A DNA stretch of 64,000 nt, from NCBI GenBank assembly GCA_025194985.1, contig JAOANE010000003.1, forward strand, positions 30,032-94,031. Direction: 5' to 3'. Under the pieces are notes generated by a model. It was not told where the DNA came from and searched no databases. It saw only the letters and a program-made list of their open reading frames with translations. Origin of the DNA: Regnicoccus frigidus. Its GTDB lineage: Bacteria; Cyanobacteriota; Cyanobacteriia; PCC-6307; Cyanobiaceae. A program made the position numbers and the translations under genes. Shown here piece by piece: positions 43,178-51,353 of the stretch (its first letter is position 1; every line of letters starts with the position of its first letter).

Positions 43178-43857
43178 CAGGCGGTTGGCTGCCGGGAACG
43201 CCAGGCCCAGAGCTGGTCGCCATAGCTGAAATGCCACCACTCGTAGGGATGCTGGCTGAATCCCGCCACGGCCATCGCCTCGGCCAGCAGGCAGCGGCGA
43301 TGGTGCCAGAGGGCGGCTTGGCTGCTGGGATCGCGCGCCGCTTCGGCGTAGTGATCCGGCTCTGAAACCGCAGCGATCGCATCGATCTCGCCGCCCATCG
43401 CCAGGGGGGAACCGCTGGCCTCAGCCAGGGTGAGGTCAACGGCCGCGCCGGTGCTGTGCGGCGGCGGCGTGGCTGGATCCTCACTGGGTGGCGCCCAGAA
43501 GCGGCTCACCCGCTCGCGGATGGCCTCCCGCTCGGCACTGGCCGTCTCAGCCGCCACGCCCCGGAGGGCCCATTCACTGGCCAGGGCGTGCTCCACCATG
43601 AAGGCCTGGACCGCCACCGGCCGCCAGGCATCGAAGATCGCCAGCCGCAGGGCTGGATCCTGGCGCTGCAGCTGGGCCTGGGCGATCAACAGGCGCTCCA
43701 CCACGCCCTGGCGCAGCCGGAAGGGACAACCGCCGTTGCCATAGGGGGCTCCGAGGCTCTGATACGGATGGGGCTCAAGGCGATGCAGGCTGGCCGGCAG
43801 GGGGATCAGCGTTTCGCCGTTGTCGTCGATCGCGACCGTGCTCCAGGGACGTGGCAA
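43150..43857 (-). CDS. D-Ala-D-Ala dipeptidase family protein (VanX-like)
   Basis: 235 residues, M15D peptidase. FDAWRPVAVQAFMVEH, the zinc motif HSTGAAVDLTL (SxHxxGxAxD) and PYEWWHFSYGD (the Glu/His pair) are all in place, so the fold is likely active. It would cleave D-Ala-D-Ala or related dipeptides in cell-wall recycling; in cyanobacteria there is no sign of vancomycin resistance. Start may be the TTG at 43857; the exact N-terminus is uncertain. Confidence 0.85.
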   Translation of the reverse strand: MPRPWSTVAIDDNGETLIPLPASLHRLEPHPYQSLGAPYGNGGCPFRLRQGVVERLLIAQAQLQRQDPALRLAIFDAWRPVAVQAFMVEHALASEWALRGVAAETASAEREAIRERVSRFWAPPSEDPATPPPHSTGAAVDLTLAEASGSPLAMGGEIDAIAAVSEPDHYAEAARDPSSQAALWHHRRCLLAEAMAVAGFSQHPYEWWHFSYGDQLWAWRSRQPTACYGRWLAEG

Positions 43858-43893
43858 GGGATCAGCTGGCGGGTCGCCGCAGACGATGAACGC

Positions 43894-46431
43894 TCAATTC
43901 AAGCGGGCGGCGTCGGCCTGGCGCTGTTCGCTCAAGGCCTGGCGCAGGCCCGGATGGACCGCCAGCTCAGGGTCGCCCGCCAGGATCTCCTTGGCCACCT
44001 GGCGGGCCTGCTCGAGCACCTCGCCGTCATCGCTGAGGCTGGCCAGGGCCAGATCCGGCAGGCCGGACTGGCGTGTGCCAAGCACCTGACCAGGACCGCG
44101 CAGACGCAGGTCCATCTCGGCGATCTCAAAGCCGTCGGCGGAGCGCACCAACAGCTCCAGGCGCTGGCGGGCCAGAGGATTTCGGCTGTCATTGATCAAC
44201 AGGCAGTGGGAGACCGCCGCACCCCGGCCCACCCGGCCGCGCAGCTGGTGCAGCTGGGCCAGGCCGAAGCGATCGGCATGCTCAATCACCATCACGCTGG
44301 CCTCGGGCACATCCACGCCCACTTCCACCACCGTGGTGGACACGAGCACATCGGTGGCGCCGCCAGCGAAGGCGGTGATCGCCGCCTGCTTGTCGTGGCT
44401 GTCCATGCGGCCATGCAGCAGGCCGACACGCAGGTCGGCGAGCACCTCGCCGCTGAGCTGGTTGTGAACCTCCACCGCTGAGCGCAGGTCCAGGGTTTCC
44501 GATTCCTCCACCAGGGGCAAGACCACATAAGCCCGCAGACCCAGGGCCACCTGCTGGCGAATCAGCTGGTAGGCCTGCTGCCGTTGACTTCCCCGCAGCA
44601 GTTGGGTACACACCGGCGTGCGACCGGGGGGCAGTTCGTCGATCTGACTCACCTCCAGATCGCCATGCACGGAGAGGGCCAGGGTGCGCGGAATCGGGGT
44701 GGCCGTCATCGTGAGCAGATGGGGCTGGAGTCCCTTGCCAAGCAGGCGGTTGCGCTGGCGCACGCCGAAGCGGTGCTGTTCATCGACCACCACCAGGCCA
44801 AGCCGGGCGAACTGCACCGGGTCTTCGAGCAAGGCGTGGGTGCCGACCAGCAGCTTCAACTGACCGTTGGCCAGATCCTGCAGCAGTTCCTGGCGGCGCG
44901 GCCGCGGTGTGGAGCCGGTGAGCAGGGCGGTGCTGATGTGCATCTGGGGCAGCCATTCGCCCAGCTTGCGGGCGTGCTGCTGGGCCAGCACCTCGGTGGG
45001 AGCCATCAGGGCACCCTGGCAACCCGCCTCGATGGCGGTGAGCAGGGCCGCGATCGCCACCACGGTCTTGCCGCTGCCGACGTCGCCTTGCAGCAAACGG
45101 GCCATGGCCTGCTCCTGACGGAGGTCGGCGCGGATCTCAGCGAGCACCCGCTGCTGGGCCGATGTGAGCGGAAAGGGAAGCAGGTCCAGGAAGGCCGCCA
45201 CCAGGCTTCCCTGGCTCGCTGGCAGCACCAGGGGCTGGGTGGGACGGCTGATCTGTTGCTGGCGCCGTTGCAGCAGGTTCAGCTGCAGCAACAGCAGCTC
45301 ATCGAACACCAGGCGGTGCCGGCTGGCCCTGAGCTGCTGCCGGTCTGTGGGCGCATGGATTCCCTGCAAGGCCTGCGGGCGATCGATCAACTCGAGCCGC
45401 TGGCGCAGGGCAGCGGGCAGGGGATCGCCCCAGGGGCCGGCGGCCGGCAGCACCGCTGCCACCGCCTGGCGTAGGCGATCGGCGGTGAGGCCCTCGGTGA
45501 GCCCATACACAGGCAGCAGACGACCGATCTGGCTGGAGCGCACCGGCGCATTGGGGGCTTCGAGCACTTCGATCAAGGGGTCCTGCAGGCTGGGACCGTA
45601 AGGCGTTTCCTTGACCAACCCACTGGCCGCCAGGGTGCAGCCCAGCGGGTACAGGCGTCCCTGGGACCTCAGCCAGCCCGTGGAGGTGAAACGCTTGCCG
45701 GCGAAAAATTTGCTGATCCGCAGCCGTCCGGTGATGTCCTGGAGCTGCAGTTCCAAGATCGAGAGGTTGGGATTGCGCGGACTGGCAAAGGCATGGCAGC
45801 GCCGCACCGTGGCCACGATCGTGGCGGTCTCACCCGGCACCAGGGCATCGATGCGCAGCAAATGGGCGTAGTCGAGGTAGTCACGGGGGTAATGGCGCAG
45901 CAGGTCGCGGGCCAGCAACAGGCCAAGGCCAGCCAGCCGTGTGGCGGTCTTGGGGCCGATGCCGGCAATTGCGGCCAAGGGGGTGTCCGGCCCGATCGGC
46001 GCGGCCAGCGGGGTGGCTCTGGTCTGGCTCACGGTCTGGCTCGCAGCCAGGCGCAGGCGCGGCGGGGCGAAGGGGGTTGCCGGCTCCAGGCTGCGGCGCA
46101 GGCCATGCAGCCGCTCGCGGCAGCGCCGCACCAGGTTCTGCCGGGCGCTGAGGCTCAGCTTGGCGTAGGCGCTGAATTCCGCCGCCAGGGCGGCCAGGGC
46201 AGCATCAAGGCTGGGTGAAGCAGGCCTTGCGGCCAGCTCGTGGCAGCTGCGCGACAGGAAGCTGCTGAAGCGCTCCCGCCGGCCTTCGAGATCTGCGAAA
46301 CCGCGCGCGGCTTCCAGCTCCAGGGCCTTCTGCAAGGTCGCGATCCTGCCTGCCAGAGGCTGGTCGGCCCCAGGCTGGGGGGAGCGGCTCAGGGAGGAGT
46401 CGGCAGGTTGGTTTGGCTGTCTTCCAACCAC
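43894..46431 (-). CDS. recG: ATP-dependent DNA helicase RecG
   Basis: Branch migration and fork-reversal helicase. 845 residues: a long N-terminal extension, wedge/OB domain (VPGETATIVATVRRCHAF, LQLQDITGRLRISKFFAGKR), Walker A LLQGDVGSGKTVVAIAAL, DEQH box VVVDEQHRFGVRQR, TMTATPIPRTLALSVHGDLE and C-terminal ADRFGLAQLHQLRGRVGRG. The GTG at 46431 overlaps the upstream gene by 43 bp; the true start may be further in. About 37 bp from the VanX-like gene. Confidence 0.95.
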   Translation of the reverse strand: MVGRQPNQPADSSLSRSPQPGADQPLAGRIATLQKALELEAARGFADLEGRRERFSSFLSRSCHELAARPASPSLDAALAALAAEFSAYAKLSLSARQNLVRRCRERLHGLRRSLEPATPFAPPRLRLAASQTVSQTRATPLAAPIGPDTPLAAIAGIGPKTATRLAGLGLLLARDLLRHYPRDYLDYAHLLRIDALVPGETATIVATVRRCHAFASPRNPNLSILELQLQDITGRLRISKFFAGKRFTSTGWLRSQGRLYPLGCTLAASGLVKETPYGPSLQDPLIEVLEAPNAPVRSSQIGRLLPVYGLTEGLTADRLRQAVAAVLPAAGPWGDPLPAALRQRLELIDRPQALQGIHAPTDRQQLRASRHRLVFDELLLLQLNLLQRRQQQISRPTQPLVLPASQGSLVAAFLDLLPFPLTSAQQRVLAEIRADLRQEQAMARLLQGDVGSGKTVVAIAALLTAIEAGCQGALMAPTEVLAQQHARKLGEWLPQMHISTALLTGSTPRPRRQELLQDLANGQLKLLVGTHALLEDPVQFARLGLVVVDEQHRFGVRQRNRLLGKGLQPHLLTMTATPIPRTLALSVHGDLEVSQIDELPPGRTPVCTQLLRGSQRQQAYQLIRQQVALGLRAYVVLPLVEESETLDLRSAVEVHNQLSGEVLADLRVGLLHGRMDSHDKQAAITAFAGGATDVLVSTTVVEVGVDVPEASVMVIEHADRFGLAQLHQLRGRVGRGAAVSHCLLINDSRNPLARQRLELLVRSADGFEIAEMDLRLRGPGQVLGTRQSGLPDLALASLSDDGEVLEQARQVAKEILAGDPELAVHPGLRQALSEQRQADAARLN

Positions 46432-47660
46432 TGCTGCTCCGCCTCAAGCGACCGGGCCCGCCGCTGCCAGTGGCGATACTGCCGGGCCATTTTGCTCACA
46501 TCTTGCCGTCTGCGCTCCAACCGGCGGCGGCAGGTGCGCAGACGGGCCTGATCGAACTCCAGATCAGCACTGCGCAACAGCAAACCGATCGCCTCCAGTT
46601 GGCCGGCCATGCCGTCAGGGCCAAAGGGCAACGACAGCCGCAACAGGTTGGCTGGGGCAGGCATCGCCTCAACCTGACCGGCCAGCACGGCGTCGAGAAG
46701 ATTGATCGGCAGCAAGCTGCGGGTCAGACCGAGGCGAAGCAGGTCGAGATTGATCGCATGGGAGAGGTTGCGCAGCCGCCGCTCCAGGGCCCGATCGAGG
46801 GAGTCCCACCACTTGAGCAGCTCAAGCGGTTGCCGGGGCACAAGCGAGGGCTCGATCGCTTCGGTGGTCTCCCCATTCCCTGGCGTTCCTTCCTGATCGT
46901 CAGCCTTCCTCTCCGCTTGTCCTTCGAGCTCAGCCTCCGTTTCTCCCAGCAGTTCGGCGGTTAGGACTTCAACCACGTCTGAGTCGTCATCTTCAGAGTC
47001 GTCGTCGTCAGAACCGTCTTCATCGTCATCGCCTGAGTCGTCATTGTCTTCGTCGCCTAGGCCCTCGTCGTCGCTGTCGTCAACGGCAACGTCCGCCCTG
47101 GAGCGACTGGCCTCTGAGGCACCTATCGGTCCCACCAGGGTGGCCAGGTCGGTGAGACCCGCCAGCCCCGGCAGGCCCGAGGCGAACAACTCAGCGGAGA
47201 GGGGCAGATCAAGGCCGAGCCGCACCGAACCCGGTGGCAAGGGAGCCTGGGCCGCAGGCGAGGAAGCCGTCTCTGAATCGCCCCCGTCCAGCATCGACGC
47301 CATCAGCCGCTGTTGCTCCCGCCGCTGCTGGCGCCTCCGCTCCCGTCGCACTTGCTGGCCGAGCACCACCAGTTGCTCCAGGGTGAGCAAGCAACCGCAG
47401 CGCTTCACCAGCTCAGCCAAGCGCTGCTGCAGCTCCTGACGCCGGCCTTCAGCCAGGGCACTATAACGCTCTGGAACCAGCTGGGTGGCCACATGGAAGG
47501 TGGCCTGCTGCACCGCCATCGGCAGGCCTTCCCTGAGCACCTGCAGGTAGAGGGCCAGATCCCTGTACAAAGCCCCGTTGCCTTCCAGCAGCCGCTGGGA
47601 AAGCCGCTCAAGCTGGTCGGTGGCCTCCGTCAATGCAGTGGCTCTGGAATCCAAGGCCAT
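46389..47660 (-). CDS. Conserved protein with a strongly acidic Asp/Ser tract
   Basis: 423 residues. The first 125 residues look helical, with a Leu-rich part (LALYLQVLREGLPMAVQQAT) and a basic patch (RRERRRQQRREQQR, about 105-118). The middle (residues 194-228) is a run of mostly Asp, Ser and Glu. The C-terminal 130 residues are helical again, with LERRLRNLSHAINLDLLRLG and a Trp-rich arginine end (RQYRHWQRRARSLEAEQQWL). I used the ATG at 47660. I do not recognise a family; it lies between tsf and recG and is probably co-transcribed with them. Confidence 0.8.
   Translation of the reverse strand: MALDSRATALTEATDQLERLSQRLLEGNGALYRDLALYLQVLREGLPMAVQQATFHVATQLVPERYSALAEGRRQELQQRLAELVKRCGCLLTLEQLVVLGQQVRRERRRQQRREQQRLMASMLDGGDSETASSPAAQAPLPPGSVRLGLDLPLSAELFASGLPGLAGLTDLATLVGPIGASEASRSRADVAVDDSDDEGLGDEDNDDSGDDDEDGSDDDDSEDDDSDVVEVLTAELLGETEAELEGQAERKADDQEGTPGNGETTEAIEPSLVPRQPLELLKWWDSLDRALERRLRNLSHAINLDLLRLGLTRSLLPINLLDAVLAGQVEAMPAPANLLRLSLPFGPDGMAGQLEAIGLLLRSADLEFDQARLRTCRRRLERRRQDVSKMARQYRHWQRRARSLEAEQQWLEDSQTNLPTPP
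46977..47081 (-). other. Acidic low-complexity tract
   Basis: Encodes 35 residues made almost only of Asp, Ser, Glu and Gly (for example DDDEDGSDDDDSEDDD), from imperfect GAC/GAT/TCA repeats. Such a segment is disordered and could mimic nucleic acid or bind cations. Confidence 0.85.
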
Positions 47661-47730
47661 GGGGGGAGGAGGAGAGGGCTGGGCAGGGCTCAGGCGAAGG
47701 TGCTCAGGCGCGATGGAGCTCAGGAGGTGC

Positions 47731-48393
47731 TCAGGCGGTGCCGACGCCCATTGAAGCCACTTCGGCAGCAAAGTCGCTCTGCTCGACCTCAATGCCTTCG
47801 CCGAGGGTGTAGCGGGTGTAACGCCGAACCTGGATGTTTTCACCGAGTTGGCCGGCCACCTGCTTGACGAGTTCGGCCACCGTGATCGAGCTGTCCTTGA
47901 TGAAGGGTTGATCCAGCAGGGCCAGCTCCTTGAGTCGCTTGCCGATGCGCCCGTCGACAATCTTTTCCTTCATCTTGTCGGGCTTACCGGCGAGGTCGTC
48001 GCGGCCCATTTCGATCACCTTCTCGCGCTCAACGATCTCCGCTGGAATCTGATCGGTGCTGACGTATTCGATGCTGGGGCAGGCGGCGATCTGCATCGCC
48101 ACGTTGCGCAGCAGATCCTGGAAGACATCACCGCGGGCGACGAAATCGGTTTCGCAGTTCAGCTCCAAAAGCACGCCCACCCGGGCACCGGTGTGGATGT
48201 AGCTGCCGATCGAGCCTTCAGCAGCGGTGCGACCCGCCTTCTTCTCGGCGGTGGCGATCCCCTTCTGACGCAACCACTCGGTCGCCTTGGTCATGTCGCC
48301 ATTGGCTTCCTGGAGCGCCTTCTTGCAGTTCATCATTCCTGCGCCGGTCTTGTCGCGCAGTTCCTTGACGAGCTTTGCTGAAATCTCAGCCAT
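47731..48393 (-). CDS. tsf: Elongation factor Ts
   Basis: Nucleotide exchange factor for EF-Tu. 220 residues: VKELRDKTGAGMMNCKKAL, GSYIHTGARVGVLLELNCE and a dimerisation-type C-terminus typical of the short cyanobacterial EF-Ts (EKVIEMGRDDLAGKPDKMKE, LLDQPFIKDSSITV). ATG at 48393. No Shine-Dalgarno sequence: the 40 bases upstream are almost pure pyrimidine. Follows rpsB by 87 bp. Confidence 0.97.
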   Translation of the reverse strand: MAEISAKLVKELRDKTGAGMMNCKKALQEANGDMTKATEWLRQKGIATAEKKAGRTAAEGSIGSYIHTGARVGVLLELNCETDFVARGDVFQDLLRNVAMQIAACPSIEYVSTDQIPAEIVEREKVIEMGRDDLAGKPDKMKEKIVDGRIGKRLKELALLDQPFIKDSSITVAELVKQVAGQLGENIQVRRYTRYTLGEGIEVEQSDFAAEVASMGVGTA

Positions 48394-48432
48394 GGGGAGA
48401 AAAGGAGAAGAGAGAAAGGGGGAGGAGAGCTG
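48394..48432 (-). promoter_or_regulatory. Polypyrimidine leader before tsf
   Basis: On the minus strand the 39 bases directly upstream of the tsf ATG are almost all C and T (for example CTCCTCCCCCTTTCTCTC). No purine Shine-Dalgarno element is present, so initiation may depend on ribosomal protein S1 or on coupling. Confidence 0.65.
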
Positions 48433-48480
48433 GAATGGGATGGGTGAGGGAGGGCCGGCCAGGCGGACGGCCCCGGGGCC

Positions 48481-49203
48481 TCAGCCCTCCTCGTCTTCGC
48501 TGGCCCGTTGATCGGTGGAGTCGCCGTGGCGGCCCTCATTGATCGCGTCGGCGAGGCGACCGAGCACGAGCTGAACGGAGCGCACCGCGTCGTCGTTGCA
48601 GGGAATCGGCACGTCGGTGAGATCGGGATCGCAGTTGGTGTCCAGCATCGACACCAGGGGGATATCGAGCTTGCGGCATTCCAGAACCGCGTTGGATTCG
48701 CGGCGCTGGTCGACGAGGATCACCACATCGGGCAGGCGGCGCATGTTCTTGAGACCGCCCAGATACTTCTGCAGACGGTCCAGTTCGCGCCGCAGCACAG
48801 CGGCTTCTTTCTTGGGGCGCATGGCGATGGCGCCAGACGATTCCATCCGCTCAAGATCCTTGAGCCGATCGATGCGGGCGCGCATCGTGCTCCAGTTGGT
48901 GAGCATGCCGCCCAGCCAGCGCTGGTTCACGTAGGAGGCACCGCAGCGGGCCGCTTCAAGGGCGATCACCTCGGAGGCCTGCTTCTTGGTGCCGACGAAC
49001 AAAAAACGCTTGCCAGCGCGGGAGGCACTGCGGGTCCATTTGTAGGCGTTGTTCATGCAGATGGCGGTCTGCACGAGATCGATGATGTGAACTCCGTTGC
49101 GCGCGCAATAGATGTAGCGCGACATCTTGGGGTTCCAACGACGGGTTTGGTGCCCAAAGTGGGCACCCGCCTCCATCATTTCGGAGAGGGTTACGACAGC
49201 CAT
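48481..49203 (-). CDS. rpsB: 30S ribosomal protein S2
   Basis: 240 residues: LSEMMEAGAHFGHQTRRWNP, MSRYIYCARNGVHIIDL, FVGTKKQASEVIALEAARCG, NQRWLGGMLTNW and the end VPIPCNDDAVRSVQLVLGRL. The ATG at 49203 matches the family; the frame is open a little upstream. tsf follows on the same strand. The 184-bp gap to the glycosyltransferase gene holds its promoter and a leader that could be autoregulatory. Confidence 0.97.
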   Translation of the reverse strand: MAVVTLSEMMEAGAHFGHQTRRWNPKMSRYIYCARNGVHIIDLVQTAICMNNAYKWTRSASRAGKRFLFVGTKKQASEVIALEAARCGASYVNQRWLGGMLTNWSTMRARIDRLKDLERMESSGAIAMRPKKEAAVLRRELDRLQKYLGGLKNMRRLPDVVILVDQRRESNAVLECRKLDIPLVSMLDTNCDPDLTDVPIPCNDDAVRSVQLVLGRLADAINEGRHGDSTDQRASEDEEG

Positions 49204-49374
49204 GGTTAAGGGGTGGGGTTTCGGGTTCGCCTCCACCTGCCAGGGATCAGAGCGGAGCAGCTCTATCGCCAGCTCCAGTGGGAGTGGGGATAGGAGCGGC
49301 CGGGATTCGCCTGAGCACCCGAAACGGACAGGTGTGCGGTGTTTTTAGGGACTACCCAAGCTACCAAAGCGCTT

Positions 49375-49402
49375 GCTGGGCTGATTTTCAGCTGAGCCCA
49401 GC
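49375..49402. repeat. Inverted repeat at the end of the glycosyltransferase gene
   Basis: GCTGGGCT / AGCCCAGC, 8 bp perfect with a 12-nt centre, overlaps the stop of the glycosyltransferase gene. No T-tract, so its role as a terminator is uncertain. Confidence 0.45.
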
Positions 49403-50320
49403 GGCGCGGGCTTCGCGGAAGAGGGCGCGCACACCGATGCGGTTGAGCGGCAGGCGCAGCAGTTCCATCGCCAGGTCGGAATGGCCACGGCGCAGCAGCC
49501 AGGCCAGCAAGGGCCTGAGGCTGCGCTCATTGAGCAGGCCACCGGCGGTGAGCAGTTCCCAGAGCAGCCGATGCAGCCAGGTGAACTGGATGATGAAGCG
49601 CACCCGACGGGTGGGGTGTTTCCGGTAAAAAACCAGACCCATCCGGGCCCGTTCCTGCTCCAGGCGCACCAGATCGGGAACCTGCTCCAGGCTCAGGGCC
49701 GGGTGCCAGTGATAGCCGGGGGCCTCCGGGCAACGCACCAGCACCACGCCCATCCGCCGCAGCCGTTCACCCAGTTCCAGGTCTTCCCAGCCATAGAGCC
49801 GGAAGCCCGTGTCAAACAGGCCGGAGCGCTCCAGCAGGTCGCGGTCGATGGCCACATTGCCGGTGGCGAAATAGGCCCAGGAGTGATCGCTGAGCTTGTG
49901 GGGCTCGCTGCTGGGATCGGCGAAGTTACTGGTGTTGATCACCGCGCCGTAGGTGAAGCACAGTTTGTTACCGCTCTGGCGCCAGTGGCGCTCCAGGGCT
50001 GTGGCATGGGCGGCAAGGAAGCCGGCCGTCACCACCAGATCGCTGTCGATGAAAACGATCACGTCTCCGCGGGCTTCATCCACACCGCGATTGCGCCCGG
50101 CAGCGGCACCGCCATGGTCCTGCTCGATCAGGCGCACATGGGGAAAACTGGCTGCCTCCTGGCGCAGCCACTCGGCGGTGCCATCGGTGGAGCCGTCGTC
50201 AACGACGACGACCTCATAACGATCAACCGAAGCGGCCGGGTCCTGGTTCTCCAGGGCGCGCAGACACTTCTCGAGGATCGGTCGCCGGTTGTAGGTGGGG
50301 ATGACGACGCTTGGAAACAT
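49388..50320 (-). CDS. Glycosyltransferase family 2
   Basis: 310 residues, GT-A fold, probably cytoplasmic-face. SVVIPTYNRRPILEKCLRAL, VVVDDGSTDGTAEWLRQEA, AAAGRNRGVDEARGDVIVFIDSDLVV (seen in parts) and a late GWEDLELGERLRRMG, the usual acceptor-binding ED motif. The sugar and acceptor cannot be predicted; lipopolysaccharide, glycoprotein or exopolysaccharide are possible. A 51-residue gene lies 11 bp upstream. Confidence 0.9.
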   Translation of the reverse strand: MFPSVVIPTYNRRPILEKCLRALENQDPAASVDRYEVVVVDDGSTDGTAEWLRQEAASFPHVRLIEQDHGGAAAGRNRGVDEARGDVIVFIDSDLVVTAGFLAAHATALERHWRQSGNKLCFTYGAVINTSNFADPSSEPHKLSDHSWAYFATGNVAIDRDLLERSGLFDTGFRLYGWEDLELGERLRRMGVVLVRCPEAPGYHWHPALSLEQVPDLVRLEQERARMGLVFYRKHPTRRVRFIIQFTWLHRLLWELLTAGGLLNERSLRPLLAWLLRRGHSDLAMELLRLPLNRIGVRALFREARAAGLS

Positions 50321-50331
50321 GCGTCTGCGGG

Positions 50332-50487
50332 TCAGTCGGCGGCGCCGCCGTTGTTGGCCGTGCCGGTGACGCCGTTGCCAGCGCCTTCACCGCGACCGTC
50401 GTTGCGCAACTTGCGCTTCTTGAACTTACGGGCGTAGGAGCGGTTGCGTTCCTGCTTTTCCTTCTTCAGATTCCTGCGTTTCGACAT
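50332..50487 (-). CDS. 51-residue basic protein, unknown
   Basis: A short frame not usually predicted: MSKRRNLKKEKQERNRSYAR, then KFKKRKLR and a Gly/Asn/Ala-rich tail (GRGEGAGNGVTGTANNGG). About 17 of the first 28 residues are Lys or Arg, as in ribosome- or RNA-associated small proteins; similar short basic proteins (start MSKRRNLKKEK) occur in picocyanobacteria, by memory. ATG at 50487; no clear Shine-Dalgarno. It lies 11 bp from the glycosyltransferase start and 48 bp from devA. Confidence 0.7.
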   Translation of the reverse strand: MSKRRNLKKEKQERNRSYARKFKKRKLRNDGRGEGAGNGVTGTANNGGAAD

Positions 50488-50535
50488 CGAGAACCGTTGT
50501 TCTTGGGGATAGAAAAACCATCCTACTCCTGGCCA

Positions 50536-51306
50536 TCAGGCCAGGGCCACCAGTGGAGCAGACGAGGGAGAGAGCCGGAGGCGGCCATCCTCCATTTCCA
50601 CCAACCGATCAGCCACATCGAGGATGCGCGGGTCGTGGGTCACCAGCAGCACGGCGCAGCCCTGCTCGCGGGCCAGACCTTTGAGCAGATCCACCACATC
50701 CCGGCCACTGCGGCTGTCAAGGGCGGCGGTGGGTTCATCGGCCAGCAGCAGCCTCGGGTGGGCGGCCAGCGCCCGGGCGATCGCCACCCGCTGCTTCTGG
50801 CCACCGGAGAGGTCGTGGGGGGCCTTGGCCAGGTGGTCGCCCAGCCCAACCGCCCGCAGCCATTCGCGCGCCTGATCACGCCGGGCCCGGTAGCTCAGAC
50901 CCGGCAGCAGGTCGGAGCCCATCTGCACGTTCTGCTCGGCGCTGAGACAACGCAGCAGGTTGTGGCCCTGGAAAATCATGCCGATCTGGCGGCGCAGGCG
51001 CTGGCGCTGGCCCCGGCTCGATCCCTTCAGGGCCTGCCCCAGCACCCGCACTTGGCCCTGCTGAACCTGACGCAATCCCCCCACCAGGGTGAGCAGGGTG
51101 GTCTTGCCGCATCCCGATGGGCCCGTGAGCAGCACCACCTCGCCCGGGTGGATGGAGAGATCGACGTCCGCGAGAACCTGGCGGCGCATCTCCCCTTCGC
51201 CATACCAATGACAAAGGCCACGAACCTCCACCGTCGCCGGGGGCTGGGATCCGTCGGAATTTGATCCATTGGCCTGGGATCCATTGCGGTGAGTGGAGGA
51301 GGCCAT
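50536..51306 (-). CDS. devA: DevA-type ABC transporter ATP-binding protein
   Basis: 256 residues: Walker A LLTGPSGCGKTTLLTLVGGL, Q-loop IGMIFQGHNLLRCL, signature DLSGGQKQRVAIARAL and Walker B LLADEPTAALDSRSGRDVV, as in the MacB/DevA group of exporters. DevBCA systems work with TolC and, in filamentous strains, export envelope glycolipids. The ATG at 51306 is preferred because the upstream frame lacks family features. Downstream of devC. Confidence 0.88.
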   Translation of the reverse strand: MASSTHRNGSQANGSNSDGSQPPATVEVRGLCHWYGEGEMRRQVLADVDLSIHPGEVVLLTGPSGCGKTTLLTLVGGLRQVQQGQVRVLGQALKGSSRGQRQRLRRQIGMIFQGHNLLRCLSAEQNVQMGSDLLPGLSYRARRDQAREWLRAVGLGDHLAKAPHDLSGGQKQRVAIARALAAHPRLLLADEPTAALDSRSGRDVVDLLKGLAREQGCAVLLVTHDPRILDVADRLVEMEDGRLRLSPSSAPLVALA

Positions 51307-51353
51307 GGGCTGAAGGGTTGGGGGCCGCGATGGGTTCTGAAGCTCTGGGCCGA

